Translations under genes and position numbers: made by a program
Part shown: one piece after another, positions 10,631 through 21,262 of the stretch
How positions within the stretch are numbered: the stretch's first letter is position 1
How the letters are laid out: each line of letters starts with the position of its first letter
Source: Erinaceus europaeus
Lineage: Eukaryota > Chordata > Mammalia > Eulipotyphla > Erinaceidae
DNA length: 64,000 nt
Direction of reading: 5' to 3'
Assembly (NCBI RefSeq): GCF_950295315.1
Contig: NW_026647639.1
Coordinates: forward strand, 28,839-92,838
Notes under the pieces: model-generated
Seen by the model: only the letters and a program-made list of their open reading frames with translations
The model's database searches: none
Told to the model about the DNA's origin: nothing

Positions 10631-13600
10631 AGAGGAACACCACTATAATACTTGAAATATATCAGAGCAAATAAAAAATGTTGAATAATGGCACTACAAC
10701 ACATTAAATCCATAATATCAGTAAACACCAGTGGCCTAAAATCACCCATCAAAAGGCACAGAGTGGGAGGATGGAACAGAAAACATAACCCAATCATATG
10801 CTGTTTGCAAGATCCCACATAACCCAACAAGAATTTCAAAAGTACTGAGAGAGAGAGACCCTGTAACATACTGTATAAAATGGTTACAACAACAAGAAGA
10901 AATATTGGAGAAATGAACCAAAAAGAGTATCACTAAAAGGCCCCCAAAGTTTGAAGCACAAAACAATGAGGTCAACATCCAAACACTAGCTAAGAAAATA
11001 ATCACAGGAGTGAGTAAAGAGTTTGAAAGAATTGTCATCAGTAATGCAGAAACAACAAATGAGACTCTGGAAGAAAACACTAGTTTTCTCAAGGTTAGTA
11101 GAGCTGAAAGCTGAAATAGCTAAGCTAAGAACATAACTAGCTGAACAAGCAAAAACAGGGTAACAATAAATGTCAGCAGCTTGAATTCATCTACTAAAAG
11201 GCACAGAGTAGAAAGACGGATCTGAAAACCCAACCCAACAATATGATGTCTACAGAAAACCCACCTAACTCAATAAGACAAACACAGACTGAAAGTTAAA
11301 GGTTGGAAAACTATCATAGAAGCCAATGGCCCACAAAAAGGGCAGGGACAGCTATTCTCATATCTGACATGACAGACTTTAAAATAAATAAAATTTTTAA
11401 AGATAGGAATGGAAATTACTTAATGCTCAGATCATCAGTCAATCAAGAGGAATTAACAATTATTATCAACTATGCACCCAAAGAAAAGCCATATAAATAC
11501 ATCAAACATCTACTTAAAGAGATACAGCAATATATGAACAGCAACACAGTCATAGTAGGGGACTTCAACACCCAATCTCTCAACTTGACAGATTATCCAA
11601 GCAGAAAAATTAATGAAGACATGAGGGAGCTAAATGAGGAGATATATAAACTAGAAATATTGGACATTTTCAGAGTCATTCATCTCAAGAAACTGTAATA
11701 CATATTCTAGTCAAGTCCTTATTGGTCATTCTCAAGGATAGACCATATGTTAGCCCAAAACGACAGCATCAGCAAATTCAAGAGCACTGAAATCAATCCG
11801 AAGCATCTTCTCAGACCACAGTGGAATTAAAAAAACATTTAACAATCAACAAAAGATGAGTAATAGTCCCAAAACTTTGAAGCTCAACAGTACACTACTT
11901 AACAACTAATGGGTCAAAGAGGAAATAAAGGAAGAAATCAAAATTTTTTGAGAGTTCAATGAAAATGAAGACAAAAGCTATCAAAATATTTGAGACACAA
12001 CTAAGGCAGTACTGAGAGGGACTTTCATTGTCACACAAGCACACATTATGAAACAAGAAAAAGTACAAATAAACAGCCTGATTGCAGTCTAAAGGCTTAG
12101 AAGAAAAAGAACAAAGGAACCCTAAAGAAACCAGAAGGACATAAATCATTAAAGTTAGGGCAGAAATAAATAACATTGAAAATAAGAAAAACATACAATC
12201 AATGAAAGTAAGTGTCGGTTCTTCAAAAGAGTGAACAAAATCAACAAAAATTTAGCCAGACTCACAAAACAAAAAAAGGGAGAGGATCCAAATAAATTGG
12301 ATTGTAAATGAAAGAGGACATATCACAACAGAAACTTCAGAAATTCAACATATCATGCAAGGCTTCTAAGAACAAATCTATGCCACCAAGCTAGAGAACA
12401 TGGAAGAAATGGATAATTTCCCAGATAACTACAAAATTCCAAAATGAAGTAAAGAGGAACTAGACAACAGTAACAAGCACATTACAGCTAATGAAATTGA
12501 AACAGTTATCAAAAACCATCCCAAAATAAAAGTCCTGATGGTTCAACAAATGAATTCTACAAAACCTTCAGAGAAGAACTAATACCTCTACTTTTAAAAG
12601 TCTTCCAGAATATTGAAGACACTGTAATACTCCCTTCCAGTTTTGATGAAGCCAACATCACTCTGATACAAAAGCAGACAGGAACATAACAAAAAAAAAT
12701 AAATAAAATAAGAAAACTGCAGACCAATATATCTGATAAACATATATTGAACAAATTCTAGCAAACTGGATACAGCAGTATATTTAAAAGATTTTTCAAC
12801 ATGACCAAATGGGATGTATATCAGGCATGCAAGGTTGGTATAATATACTTAAGTCAATCAACATGATCCACCACATCAATAATTACAAGACAAAAAAAAA
12901 AACACGGTCATATCAATAGATGCATAGAGAGCCTTTGGCAAAATACAACATCCCTTTATGATCAAAACACTATGAAAAAAGGGAATAGATGGAAAATTCC
13001 TCAAGTTAGTGGAGTCTATATATAGAAAACGTACAGCCAACTTCATAGTCAATGGTGAAAAACTGGTAGCATTTCCCCTCAGATCAGGTACTAGACAAGG
13101 CTGGCCCACTTTCACCATTACTATTCAACACAGTGCTGGAAGTTCTTGCCTTAGCAATTGGCAGGAGCAAGGAATTAAAGGGATACAGACTGGAAGAGAA
13201 GAAGTAAAACTTTCCCTATTTGCAGATGACATGACAGTATAAATAGAAAAACCTAAGGAATCCAGCAAGAAGCTTTAGGAAATCATCAGGAAATACAGTA
13301 AGGTGTCAGGCTACAAAATTAACATTCAAAAGTCAGTGTCATTCCTCTATGTAAACACTAAGTTACAAGATAATAAAATCCAGATATCAATTCCTTTTAC
13401 TATAGCAACAAAAACAATAAAATATCTAGGAATAAACCTAACCAAAGAAGTGAAAGACTTGTACACTGAAAACTAAGAGTCACTACTCAAGGAAATTGAA
13501 AAAGACACAAAGAAGTGGAAAGATATTCCATGTTCATGTATTGGAAGCATTAACATCATCAAAATTAATATACTACCCAGATCCATATACCAATTTAATA

Positions 13601-13782
13601 TTATCCCCATCAAGATCCCAACCACAGTTTTTAGGAGAATAGAACAAATGCTACAAACATTTATCTGGAACCAGAAAAGACCTAGAATTGCCAAAACAAT
13701 CTTGAGAAGAAAGAACAGAACTGGAGGCACCACACTCCCACATCTCAAATTATATTATAGAGCCATTGTCACCAAAACTCTT

Positions 13783-14079
13783 TGGTGGGAGTTGGGTGGT
13801 ATTGCAGTGGCTTAAGCACATGTGGTGAAAAGTGCAAGGACCAGCCTAAGGATCCTGGTTTGAGCCCCCGGCTTCCCACCTGCAGATGAGTCGCTTCACA
13901 GGCAGTGAAGCAGATCTTCAGGTGTCTTTCTCTCCCCCCTCTCTGTTTCCCCTCCTTTCTCCATTTCTCTGTACTATCTAACAACATTGACATCAATAAC
14001 AACAACAATAATAACTACAACAACAATTTAAAAAACAAGGACAACAAAAGAAAAAATAAAGAAAGAAAAAAGAAAAAAC
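13783..14079 (+). mobile_element. Hedgehog-type SINE inserted in L1 ORF2
   Basis: Full-length plus-strand copy: tRNA-like head (GTGGCTTAAGCACATG, B box GGTTTGAGCCC ~13856-13868), the body CCACCTGCAG...GTCGCTTCACAGGC, a CT-rich section, the AACAACAATAATAACTACAA section and an impure A-rich tail. L1 sequence continues on both sides. Confidence 0.85.
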
Positions 14080-14144
14080 TGCTTGGTACTGGAATATGAA
14101 TAGACACACTGACCAATGGAATAAAATTTAGAGCCAAGAAGTAA

Positions 14145-14264
14145 GACTAGTGGCTCTGCCTATGGACTCAGAGACAGACAGACAGACAGACAGAGTTTTC
14201 AGGTTCAAATCCTGGACTTCCCAGAAGCTGGTGATTCACTAGGGTTAAAAAAAAAAAAAAAAAA
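14145..14264 (+). mobile_element. Second tRNA-derived SINE type with (CAGA)n and 18-base A tail
   Basis: A-box-like TAGTGGCTCTGCC, an ACAGACAGACAGACAG stretch, B-box-like GGTTCAAATCC (~14192) and a pure A tail 14247-14264. It is shorter than and unlike the main SINE family. It sits exactly at the truncated left end of the ERV that follows. Confidence 0.65.
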
Positions 14265-16515
14265 GAGTCAGGTCCGAAGAGGATGTAGGGTGGGGAGAAG
14301 GAAAAAGTGTGCAAAACAGTGAGGATTAAACCAATGCCCTGGAGGCAGGGTGGTGCTTAGTTAACAGTGGTTATGTAAATATAATACAGTGTTAAGCAGG
14401 GGGGATTAAACCAATGAAACAGAAGGGGGTCTTAGAAGCATACCAACAATTCCCCCTTTCTTTTTAACTAATGGCCATAGTATCAGGCGTGTGGGTGAAC
14501 AGAAACCTATATCATACAGGAATTTTCAAAAGAACTAGCAGAAGACATGGAGGAACAAGTAAGAGAGCAGCAAGAACCAGTGTGATACCAAGGGGAGGCC
14601 TGAGGGGGCATTTCTTGCCTCAAAGGGCAAGGCCTATCAGGTGAAAGGGTATTTCTTGCCTCTGGGGGTATCTCTTTCCTCTGGGGGCTTTTATGCCTCA
14701 AAGGGCATTTCCTGCCTCTGTGGGCATCTCTTGCCTCTGGGGGTATTTCATGCCTCAAAGGGCATTTTCTGCCTCTGTGGGCAGAGCCTGCAGGCAAGGG
14801 GTGTGGCCTATAGAGTCCCAAGGCAGCTGGCTGCAGTCAGTCTTTGAGAAACCCAGCAGTGTAAAGGGAAACTGCTGGAAAGTTGTGTAAAGTTTCCAAG
14901 AGGTGTACCAATAAGTCCAATAGAAATGTCAGTCCAAAGCAGATGACCACAGATGAAATGCCAGGGGATGAAAAGCTGCATGTCTGTCTCAAGGGAGAAG
15001 GTCAACCACTGTAATTCTGCTTTTCTGTCAAGAATGAGCTTTGGAGTCTGTGAATCAGGTTTTTCAGGTCGTGCCAGGTCACATCATTGGTTTGGGGGGG
15101 GGGGGGCTGCTGTAGTCATGCCATCTTGTGGGGAATGTCAGAGAACAGGGTTCCAAATGGATTTCCGAGGGTTCCATTTGAGCAGATTCTTTTTCATGTG
15201 AAGACGACAGCTGTAATTCACTTACTTGTGAAACAAACTTTTTAAGGCTGTTTAAACAGCATAAGCTCAAGAGAAGAACCATGGTTAGAAGCCTCAGGCA
15301 TGAGAATCATTAGCATAATCATTATGCTATCTACACCACCCATATTCATACAGTTTTTAGGATTAAACATTTCACATTTATGCCAAGACATAAAAAAAAT
15401 CAAAGAGAAAAAAGCAATTTTTGGATTGCTTCAGGATGTCTCTAGAAAACATGTCTGTGTCCAGCTTTTTTTTGTAAAGTCAATGTCATACAAAAATTTA
15501 GTCATTCAAATCACTCTCTTATGAAATGCAACTGAAAGCAGACAGCAAACTTAAGATATTCAGAGAGAACAACAAGGGGGGAATCGAGAAAAAAGCTGTA
15601 AGCAGTTTTTGCTTCTTTCACCTTGAACCAGATAATCCAGATCTCACCATGTAGCATCTTGAGTTCCTGGAGGGCGTCCTAGTCCAAAAAGCTCTTTGAA
15701 ATTCCATTTAGGGTGCTTCTGATGGTTCTTGCTGGATTGCTGCAGACACCCATTTTTTAAAACATCTTCCCATTGAAGAAAGAATCGAATCAGGAGGGTA
15801 GATCTAACCATGTGTCTCCATCTTTGGGGACTGTCAGGGCACTGGAGAATGCCCCCCAAACCAGAGCAGTCCCGTTCCATAGGAAACATGGGAGAGGAAG
15901 TCTAGAAAGTCCCAGGAGAAATCTCCACGCATCTCCCAAGCTCTACTATCATAGTCATAAGGAACCAAATTTCCTGGTCAGGGAACCAAAGTGTGGCCCA
16001 GAGAAAAACTCCCCAGAGACAGAGAAACTGTCCCTTGAAGAAGGAGCAGAGGCCTTGGGAAACCTCTTCACAAGTATAAAGGCAGCCCATGGCAGCTGGC
16101 AGCCAAGTTCACTTATCTGGGGGATGAGCGGGCCAGGTCCCATGCTGGTGCTGGCCCCTGTTCAGGCACCATTAAGTCAGGCTAGCGTTGTGAGCGGGAG
16201 AGAGAGACGACCAGGGACTCATGGCTGAGTGGTATGCAGTTCAGTCTTTATTCATGTGGAATGCAGCACAATCTAAGCTATCTCTAATCACAATCTTGTT
16301 CTTATATATCCTGAGGCCGAAGAGTCAGGTCTGAAGAGGATGTACGTAGGATAGGAGGTGGGGAGAAGGAAAAAGCATGCAGAACAGTGAGGATTAAACC
16401 AATGTCCTGGAGGCAGGGCAGTGCTTAGTTCACAGTGGTTATGTAAACAGAATATAGTGTTAAGCAGGAGGGATTAAACCAATGAAACAGAAGGGGTCTT
16501 AGAAGCATATCAACA
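14265..16515 (-). mobile_element. Internally deleted class II ERV, minus strand, inside L1
   Basis: Read leftward: 5' LTR 16515-16172 (starts TGTTGATATGC), primer-binding site 16171-16153 (TGGTGCCTGAACAGGGGCC, tRNA-Lys3-like), a gag remnant, a minisatellite, a polypurine tract (14467-14450) and a partial 3' LTR (14448-14265). The 3' LTR lacks about 140 bp at its left end, where the SINE tail now lies. Minus frame 15889-15644 holds FFLQWEDVLKNGCLQQ, the counterpart of FLQWEAFFRDKCLQQ in the gag of the ERV at 21.8 kb. Protease, reverse transcriptase, integrase and envelope are missing. L1 sequence resumes directly at 16516. Confidence 0.8.
14595..14790. repeat. Minisatellite inside the ERV
   Basis: Units of about 28-58 bp built from TGCCTCTGTGGGCATCTCT, TGCCTCTGGGGGTATTTC and TGCCTCAAAGGGCATTT, with the 58-bp higher unit starting at ~14692 and again at ~14750. 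Repeats are imperfect and produce spurious repetitive frames on both strands. Confidence 0.75.
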
Positions 16516-17855
16516 GACCCTCACACCTATGGACATCTAATCTTTGACAAAGTTGCCCAGACTATTACATGGGGAAAGCAGAATCTATTTAACAAATAGT
16601 GTTGAATAAAATAGGTTGAGACATGCAGAATAATGAAACTTAACCACAATATTTCACCAAATACAACAGTAAATTCCCAGTGGATCAAGGACTTGGGTGT
16701 TAGACCAGAGCCTATCAGATACTTAGAGAATAAAATATTGGCAGAACTCTTTTCCCCATAAATGCTGAAGACATCCATACTAAAATGAATCCAATTACAA
16801 ATAGACTGAGGTAAGCATAAACCTATGGGACTACAGCAAATTAAAAAGCTTCTGCACAGCAAAAGAAACCACTACCCAAGCCAAGAGACCCCTTCACAGA
16901 ATGGGACAAAATATTTAAATGCCGTATATCAGACAAGAGGCTAATAACCAGAATATATAAGAACCTTGCCAAACTCAACCAAAAGAAAATAACCCCATCC
17001 AAAAGTCATGGAGGACATGGACATAATAGTCACCACAGAAGAGATCCAAAAGGCTGAGAAGCACATGAAAAAATGCTCCAAGTCTTTGATTGTCAGAGAC
17101 ATGCAAATAAAGACAATGAGATACCATTCCAATCCTTCAAGAATGTTATACATCAGAAAATGTAACAGCAGAAAATTCTGGAGAGGTTGTGGGGTCAAAG
17201 GCAACCTCCTGCAATGCTGGTGGGTATTTAAATTGGTCCAACTTCTGTGGAGAACAGTCTGGAGAACTCTCACAAGGCTACAAATGGACCTACACTATGA
17301 TCCTGCAATTCCTTTCCTGGGGATACATCTTAAGGAGCCCAACATACCTATCTTAAAAGATCTGTGTACACATATGTTCTTAGCAGCATAATTTCTAATA
17401 GCCAAAACCTGGAAGAAACCCAGGTGTCCAACAACAGATGAGTGTCTGAGCAAGTAGTGGTATACCTACACAATGGAATAATATTCTACTATAAAAATGG
17501 TTATTTCACCGTTTTCAGCCAAAATTGGATGGACCTTGAAAAATTCATGTTAAGTGAAGTAAGTCTGAACCAGAAGAATGAATATGGGATGATCTCACTC
17601 TCAGGCAGAAGTTGAAAAATAAGATCAGAAGATAAAACTCAAATAGAACTTCAACTGGAATTAGCATATTGCACCAAATTAAAAGACCCTGGGGTGTGTG
17701 TGGTGGGGGAGAATACAGGTCCAAGAAGAGTGACAGAGGACCTAGTGGGGGTAGTATTGTTATATGGAAAACTGAAAAACATTATGCGTACAAACTATTG
17801 TATTTACTGTTGAATGTAAAACAGTAATTCCTCAATAAAGAAAATTTAAAAAATT

Positions 17856-18980
17856 CTATCTGATTACCAATTTTAACTCTTAAGTGCTTAAATTAAAGGG
17901 ATATACACTCAGAACTATGGTCTATGCATCAAAAAGTTTGAGACATTCAATCTGTTTACCACTCTCATATTACTCAAATAGTGATTTGTGAAACTATTCT
18001 TCTTCTTCTAGCGTTTGCCCTTCTTCCATAGCCAGTCAACAGCGTCAGGTTGAGCCTGATGTAAAGTTTCGAGACCTCCTTTGAATCTGGAGAGGTGGCA
18101 GTCGTTGACTATGTGGGTCATAGTCTGTCTGTAGCTGCAGGGGCAGTTCAGGTCATCTCTGGCTCCCCAGCGATGGAACATAGCGGCGCACCGGCTATGG
18201 CCTGTTCGATAGCGATTGAGGAGGGCCCAATCATAACGTGCTAGGTCAAAGCCGGGTTGACGCTTGCAGGGGTCTGTGATGAGGTGTTTGTTCTTTACCT
18301 CAGCTGACTGCCAACTCTGTTTCCAAGAGTCTTGAACAGAGAAGTTCAGTGTAGGCATAGGAGACCAGATTGGATGACGAGACGTCAAGCGTTGGACAGG
18401 GTGGGCGAAGATATCCGCGTATATTGGCAGGTATGGTCGAGTGTAGATGTGGGAAATGAACTTAGATGATGCCGCATCCTGACGAATATCTGGCGGGGTG
18501 ATTTTGCTAAGAACTGGCAGCCATGGAACCGGGGTGGAATGGATGGTTCCAGAAATTATCCTCATGGAGGAATATAATTTGGAATCGACCAAGTGGACGT
18601 GGGGGCTACGGAACCATACTGGGGCACAGTATTCTGCAGTGGAATAGCATAATGCCAGAGAGGATGATCATACTGTGGAAGCGGTCACGCCCCATGAGGA
18701 GCTGGCCAGTCTTGCAATGATGTTATTCCTCACGCCCACCTTTGCTGCAGTTTTTATGAGATGTTTGTGAAATGACAGAGTGCAATCGAGAGTAACGCCA
18801 AAATAGACTGGCTGGGCTTCATGCCGGATTCTTGTATCGCCAAGCGATACTATAATTTAATAGGAGTGTATTATTAACACCATTCCCATCACCAGAGTAC
18901 TGTATCCTTCTCCCCCCAACCCCCAGAATGGGAGCGAATTTCTTCCCTAATCCAACCTTCTAGCCATTTACTCTGACACT
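17856..18980 (-). mobile_element. L1 3'UTR fragment, minus strand, split by a Vingi-like element
   Basis: 17900-17997 matches minus-strand L1 3' UTR at ~49.86-49.93 kb (CATCAAAAAGTTTGAGA, AAATAGTGATTTGTG), and 18849-18980 is the continuation (TTTAATAGGAGTGTA, CACCATTCCCATCACC). The insert at 17998-18848 separates them. Confidence 0.65.
17998..18848 (-). mobile_element. Vingi-like non-LTR retrotransposon, 5'-truncated, with ACTAT duplication
   Basis: 851 bp flanked by the direct repeat ACTAT (17993-17997, 18849-18853), ending on its own strand in CTAGAAGAAGAAGA, a GAA-type tail rather than poly(A). On the minus strand one frame is open from the 5' break apart from one TGA (18670-18668). It encodes the end of a reverse transcriptase (VYFGVTLDCTLSFHKHL, STAEYCAPVW) and, in an open 194-codon stretch (18592-18008), a C-terminal region with a Cys/His cluster CPC...HIVNDC. 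No RNase H domain follows. The frame, tail and host fit the hedgehog Vingi clade; exact family assignment needs a library search. Over the shared ~515 bp it is nearly identical to 21263-21780. Confidence 0.75.
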
Positions 18981-19189
18981 ATTCTCTCAGACTATTGTCT
19001 TACCCAAATTCAGGCTAGCTACCAAACTAAAGCAAAACTACCATAGTTGTGTGTACCTAGGAACATGTTTTTATTCTACTCTTAAGTCTTTAATGTCATC
19101 TGCTATAATCCTACCTTTTGGTTCCTGTTCATTTTGTCTCAATCTTAGTCCATGCCACCTTCCAACACCAAGGTACAGATGTTAATATG
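18981..19189. other. Unassigned, probably diverged L1 3' UTR
   Basis: Nothing coding and no clear repeat match; it lies between L1 3'UTR fragments of opposite orientation. Confidence 0.4.
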
Positions 19190-19764
19190 ATTACATCCAG
19201 ACTTCTCTGAGGGCAGATGACCTTACCAGTGTGTCCTGGATTATTGCACCTCCAGAGCTCTGTCCCACTAGGGAAAGACAGAACCAGGTTGGGGGTATGG
19301 ATCAACCTGTCAATGCCCATGCTCAGTGGAGAAGCAGTTATAGAAGCCAGAACTCCTACCTTCTTCACTTCAAAAATAACCTTGATGCATACTCCCAGTG
19401 GGGGAGAAGTGATAGGATGAAGATAAGAGGGCTCTGAACTCCAGCTCCATCAATACCCAGAGAGAAAGAAAGAAAAGGAGAGGGACATATGGAGGTAGTT
19501 ATATTGTCATGAGTGGTTTCGGGGGGAAGAAATGATTGAATCAACAGATAAAGGAGGAATTCTGTATAAATGTAAACAAATAGTGGTAGAGATAGACGAT
19601 GGTTAGTCTGTATATACAACCTTAGGGGAACTGTGGTGAATTGCAGTGGTGAGAATGAAGATTCAGAACTCTGGTGGTGGTAATGGTATAGACTTAACAT
19701 CCTTCTGACATGTAATTTTGTAACATAAAAATAAAATAAGGAAAATTAAAAATAGGTAAAATAA
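19190..19764 (+). mobile_element. L1 3'UTR fragment, plus strand
   Basis: The blocks TCCCACTAGGGAAAGACAG, TGTCAATGCCCATGCTCAG, AGAAGCAGTTATAGAAGCCAG and ATACTCCCAGTGGGG are the reverse complement of blocks in the minus-strand 3' UTRs at 51 and 54 kb. It ends with a weak A-rich tail (AAAATAAAATAAGGAAAATT) and has no open frame. Confidence 0.65.
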
Positions 19765-20094
19765 AATAAAAGTTTGTACATGTGTTACATTTCTCAGTTG
19801 TCCACATAACAATACAACCCACACTGTCTTCCTCAGCCAACATGTTACAGGACATTAGCCTTCCTCTCACCCCAGTGTCTTTTACTTTCGTGCAATACAC
19901 CAACTCCAGTTGAAATTCTGCTTAGTGTTTTTTCTTTCTGTTCTTGATTTTCGAATTCTGTAAGATGATTCCATATTCATTCTCCACTTTATGAATTATC
20001 TCACTTAACAGATTCATTCAAGCTCCATCTAAGACGGGGTGAAGAAGGTGAGTTCATCATTTTTAATAGTTGAGTGTATTCCATTGTGTAAATG
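19765..20094 (-). mobile_element. Older L1 3' end, minus strand, cut by ERV
   Basis: TTTGTACATGTGTTACATTTC and the following CTCAGTTGTCCACATAAC-type terminus, then ATGATTCCATATTCATTC and GTATTCCATTGTGTA, correspond to the reversed end of ORF2 and 3' UTR of L1. The element stops where the ERV LTR begins at 20095. Confidence 0.6.
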
Positions 20095-20503
20095 TGTTGG
20101 GCAGTACGCCAGCTTCCCCTGCTTAACTCTGCGGTCTATTTACATAACCAGTTACCTAAGAATTGCCCTGCCTGCAGGGCACTGGTTTAATCTCACTTTA
20201 TTTTGGCTCCGCCCCCTCTCCTAGTCACACCCTGAGTTCCACCACTCTCTTTTTGCTCTACCCTCTCTATGTTAATCCTGTTTCCACCCTACTTGGCTAG
20301 TATAAATACAGCTGCTCTTCTGATTAAACACATTTGGAAATGCCTTCCGGCTCCAAAAGTCCCAGAGTCTCTCTCCTGTGATGCTAGCCCAGCATGAATT
20401 CCTTATCCCTCTCTCACACAGCAGCCTAGGCTGGCTCCAGTCAAGTTATCTCTAACCTAGAGAGCACTTTCTTGGGAAGAAGCACCCTTAGGCTATCACG
20501 GCA
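20095..20503 (+). repeat. 5' LTR of the class II ERV
   Basis: Starts TGTTGGGCAGTACGCC and ends CACGGCA. It contains a TATA-like TATAAATACAGC near 20302 and the segment CTCTCTCCTGTGATGCTAGC shared with the LTR at 1479. Upstream sequence is L1, so this is a genuine integration edge. Confidence 0.8.
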
Positions 20504-20505
20504 TC

Positions 20506-20523
20506 TGGCACCTGAACAGGGAC
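20506..20523 (+). other. Retroviral primer-binding site (tRNA-Lys3-like)
   Basis: TGGCACCTGAACAGGGAC lies two bases after the LTR and is complementary to the 3' end of tRNA-Lys(UUU) apart from two changes (TGGCGCCCGAACAGGGAC would be perfect). This is where minus-strand DNA synthesis would begin. Confidence 0.85.
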
Positions 20524-20602
20524 ACATAACCAGCAGACTTATGAGAAGACGTCCCAGATAAGTATACATGCTTGGCTATCTGCAACCTCGTGTTAAGGCA
20601 CT

Positions 20603-20968
20603 GTGATTCTTTTCTATTTTTTCTCTTTTCTTTCTTATAATTTTCCTGAGATCTCTCCACCATGGACGATCTTTCCCAAATCTTGTACTCTTTTTCTATA
20701 TACAGTTTTTATATCTCTGGGACATTTTCTCAGTGCCACACCATGGATCCTTTTGACCATGGTTGCAGCTTTTAGGGGATATATAGGGCAACCTGCCATA
20801 AGGCTAAGGGACCTTGAGGCTGAGGTCCAAGAATTAAAGGAAATGGTCATAGCACTTACCCAGCACCATAAATGCTTAAAAGAAGAAGCAAAGCCTGTCC
20901 CAATCCTGACCCACCCTAAGCATTCTGCATCTTGCTCCAAGGCTCTCGTTTGGCAGACACACGTCTGA
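20603..20968 (+). pseudogene. ERV leader/gag N-terminal frame with hydrophobic and helical segments
   Basis: A 121-codon frame just after the primer-binding site. It is hydrophobic over the first ~60 residues and then has a coiled-coil-like stretch (RLRDLEAEVQELKEMVIAL, then TQHHKCLKEEAKP). A close copy of the second half is encoded at 690-346 (minus). It may be the start of Gag or a separate leader-encoded protein; I do not recognise it. Confidence 0.45.
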
Positions 20969-21262
20969 ATTCTCCTGCAGCCTCCACAGCCACTTCTTCA
21001 GCCGCTGATTATCCAGCAGCTTCCACTTCTGTGACTCCTCCCCTCGCTGCTACACAGCTATGAGAGCAAGTCCATACATTCCCGATCAATGTTGCCCCAA
21101 AAGACAAAAACCTCAGGCCTGGTATCCATATTCTGCCACAGACCTTAAAGAACTCCAGGCTATTAAGGAGGATGCAATTCATGCACCATGGACCAGGTCT
21201 ATTTTACAAGGCATGCTCCAGAATCTTAATACTTAATATATTAAAATATTAATACTTAATAC

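Larger units (their letters stand above)
10715..17600 (+). pseudogene. L1 ORF2 (endonuclease / reverse transcriptase) pseudogene in pieces
   Basis: Recognisable pieces: endonuclease part at 11303-11698 (AILISDMTDFK, VIVGDFNTQ); reverse-transcriptase motifs including RSGTRQGWP (~13085) and FADDMTV (13218-13238; the usual aromatic residue before ADD is Phe), followed directly by a stop; connection region to 13780; continuation 14080-14144; and the C-terminal part from 16516 (GHLIFDKVAQ-type sequence, then WWVFKLVQLLWRTVWR at ~17220-17270, and TYTMEYYSTIKM near 17465). Many stops and frameshifts and three insertions make it inactive. Confidence 0.8.
8621..17855 (+). mobile_element. Old composite L1 retrotransposon, plus strand, with nested insertions
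   Basis: Order: 5' UTR (8621-9722, with CT/T-rich tracts at ~8890-8950 and a TG run at ~9391-9412), ORF1 remnant (9723-10630), ORF2 remnant (from ~10715, in pieces to ~17600) and a short 3' UTR ending CAATAAAGAAAATTTAAAAAA at ~17855. The 5' UTR aligns with that of the L1 at 61.2 kb. ORF2 is interrupted at 13783 by a SINE and from 14145 by a second SINE plus an ERV, and picks up again at 16516 (CTCACACCTATGGACATCTA). The start of ORF2 appears twice (10715-10860 and 11160-11290), so two L1 copies have probably been joined. Confidence 0.85.

Noticed and set aside
14507..14890. Repetitive Arg/Pro/Glu-rich small protein
   Set aside because: Encoded on both strands by the minisatellite inside a dead ERV; no conserved start or family.
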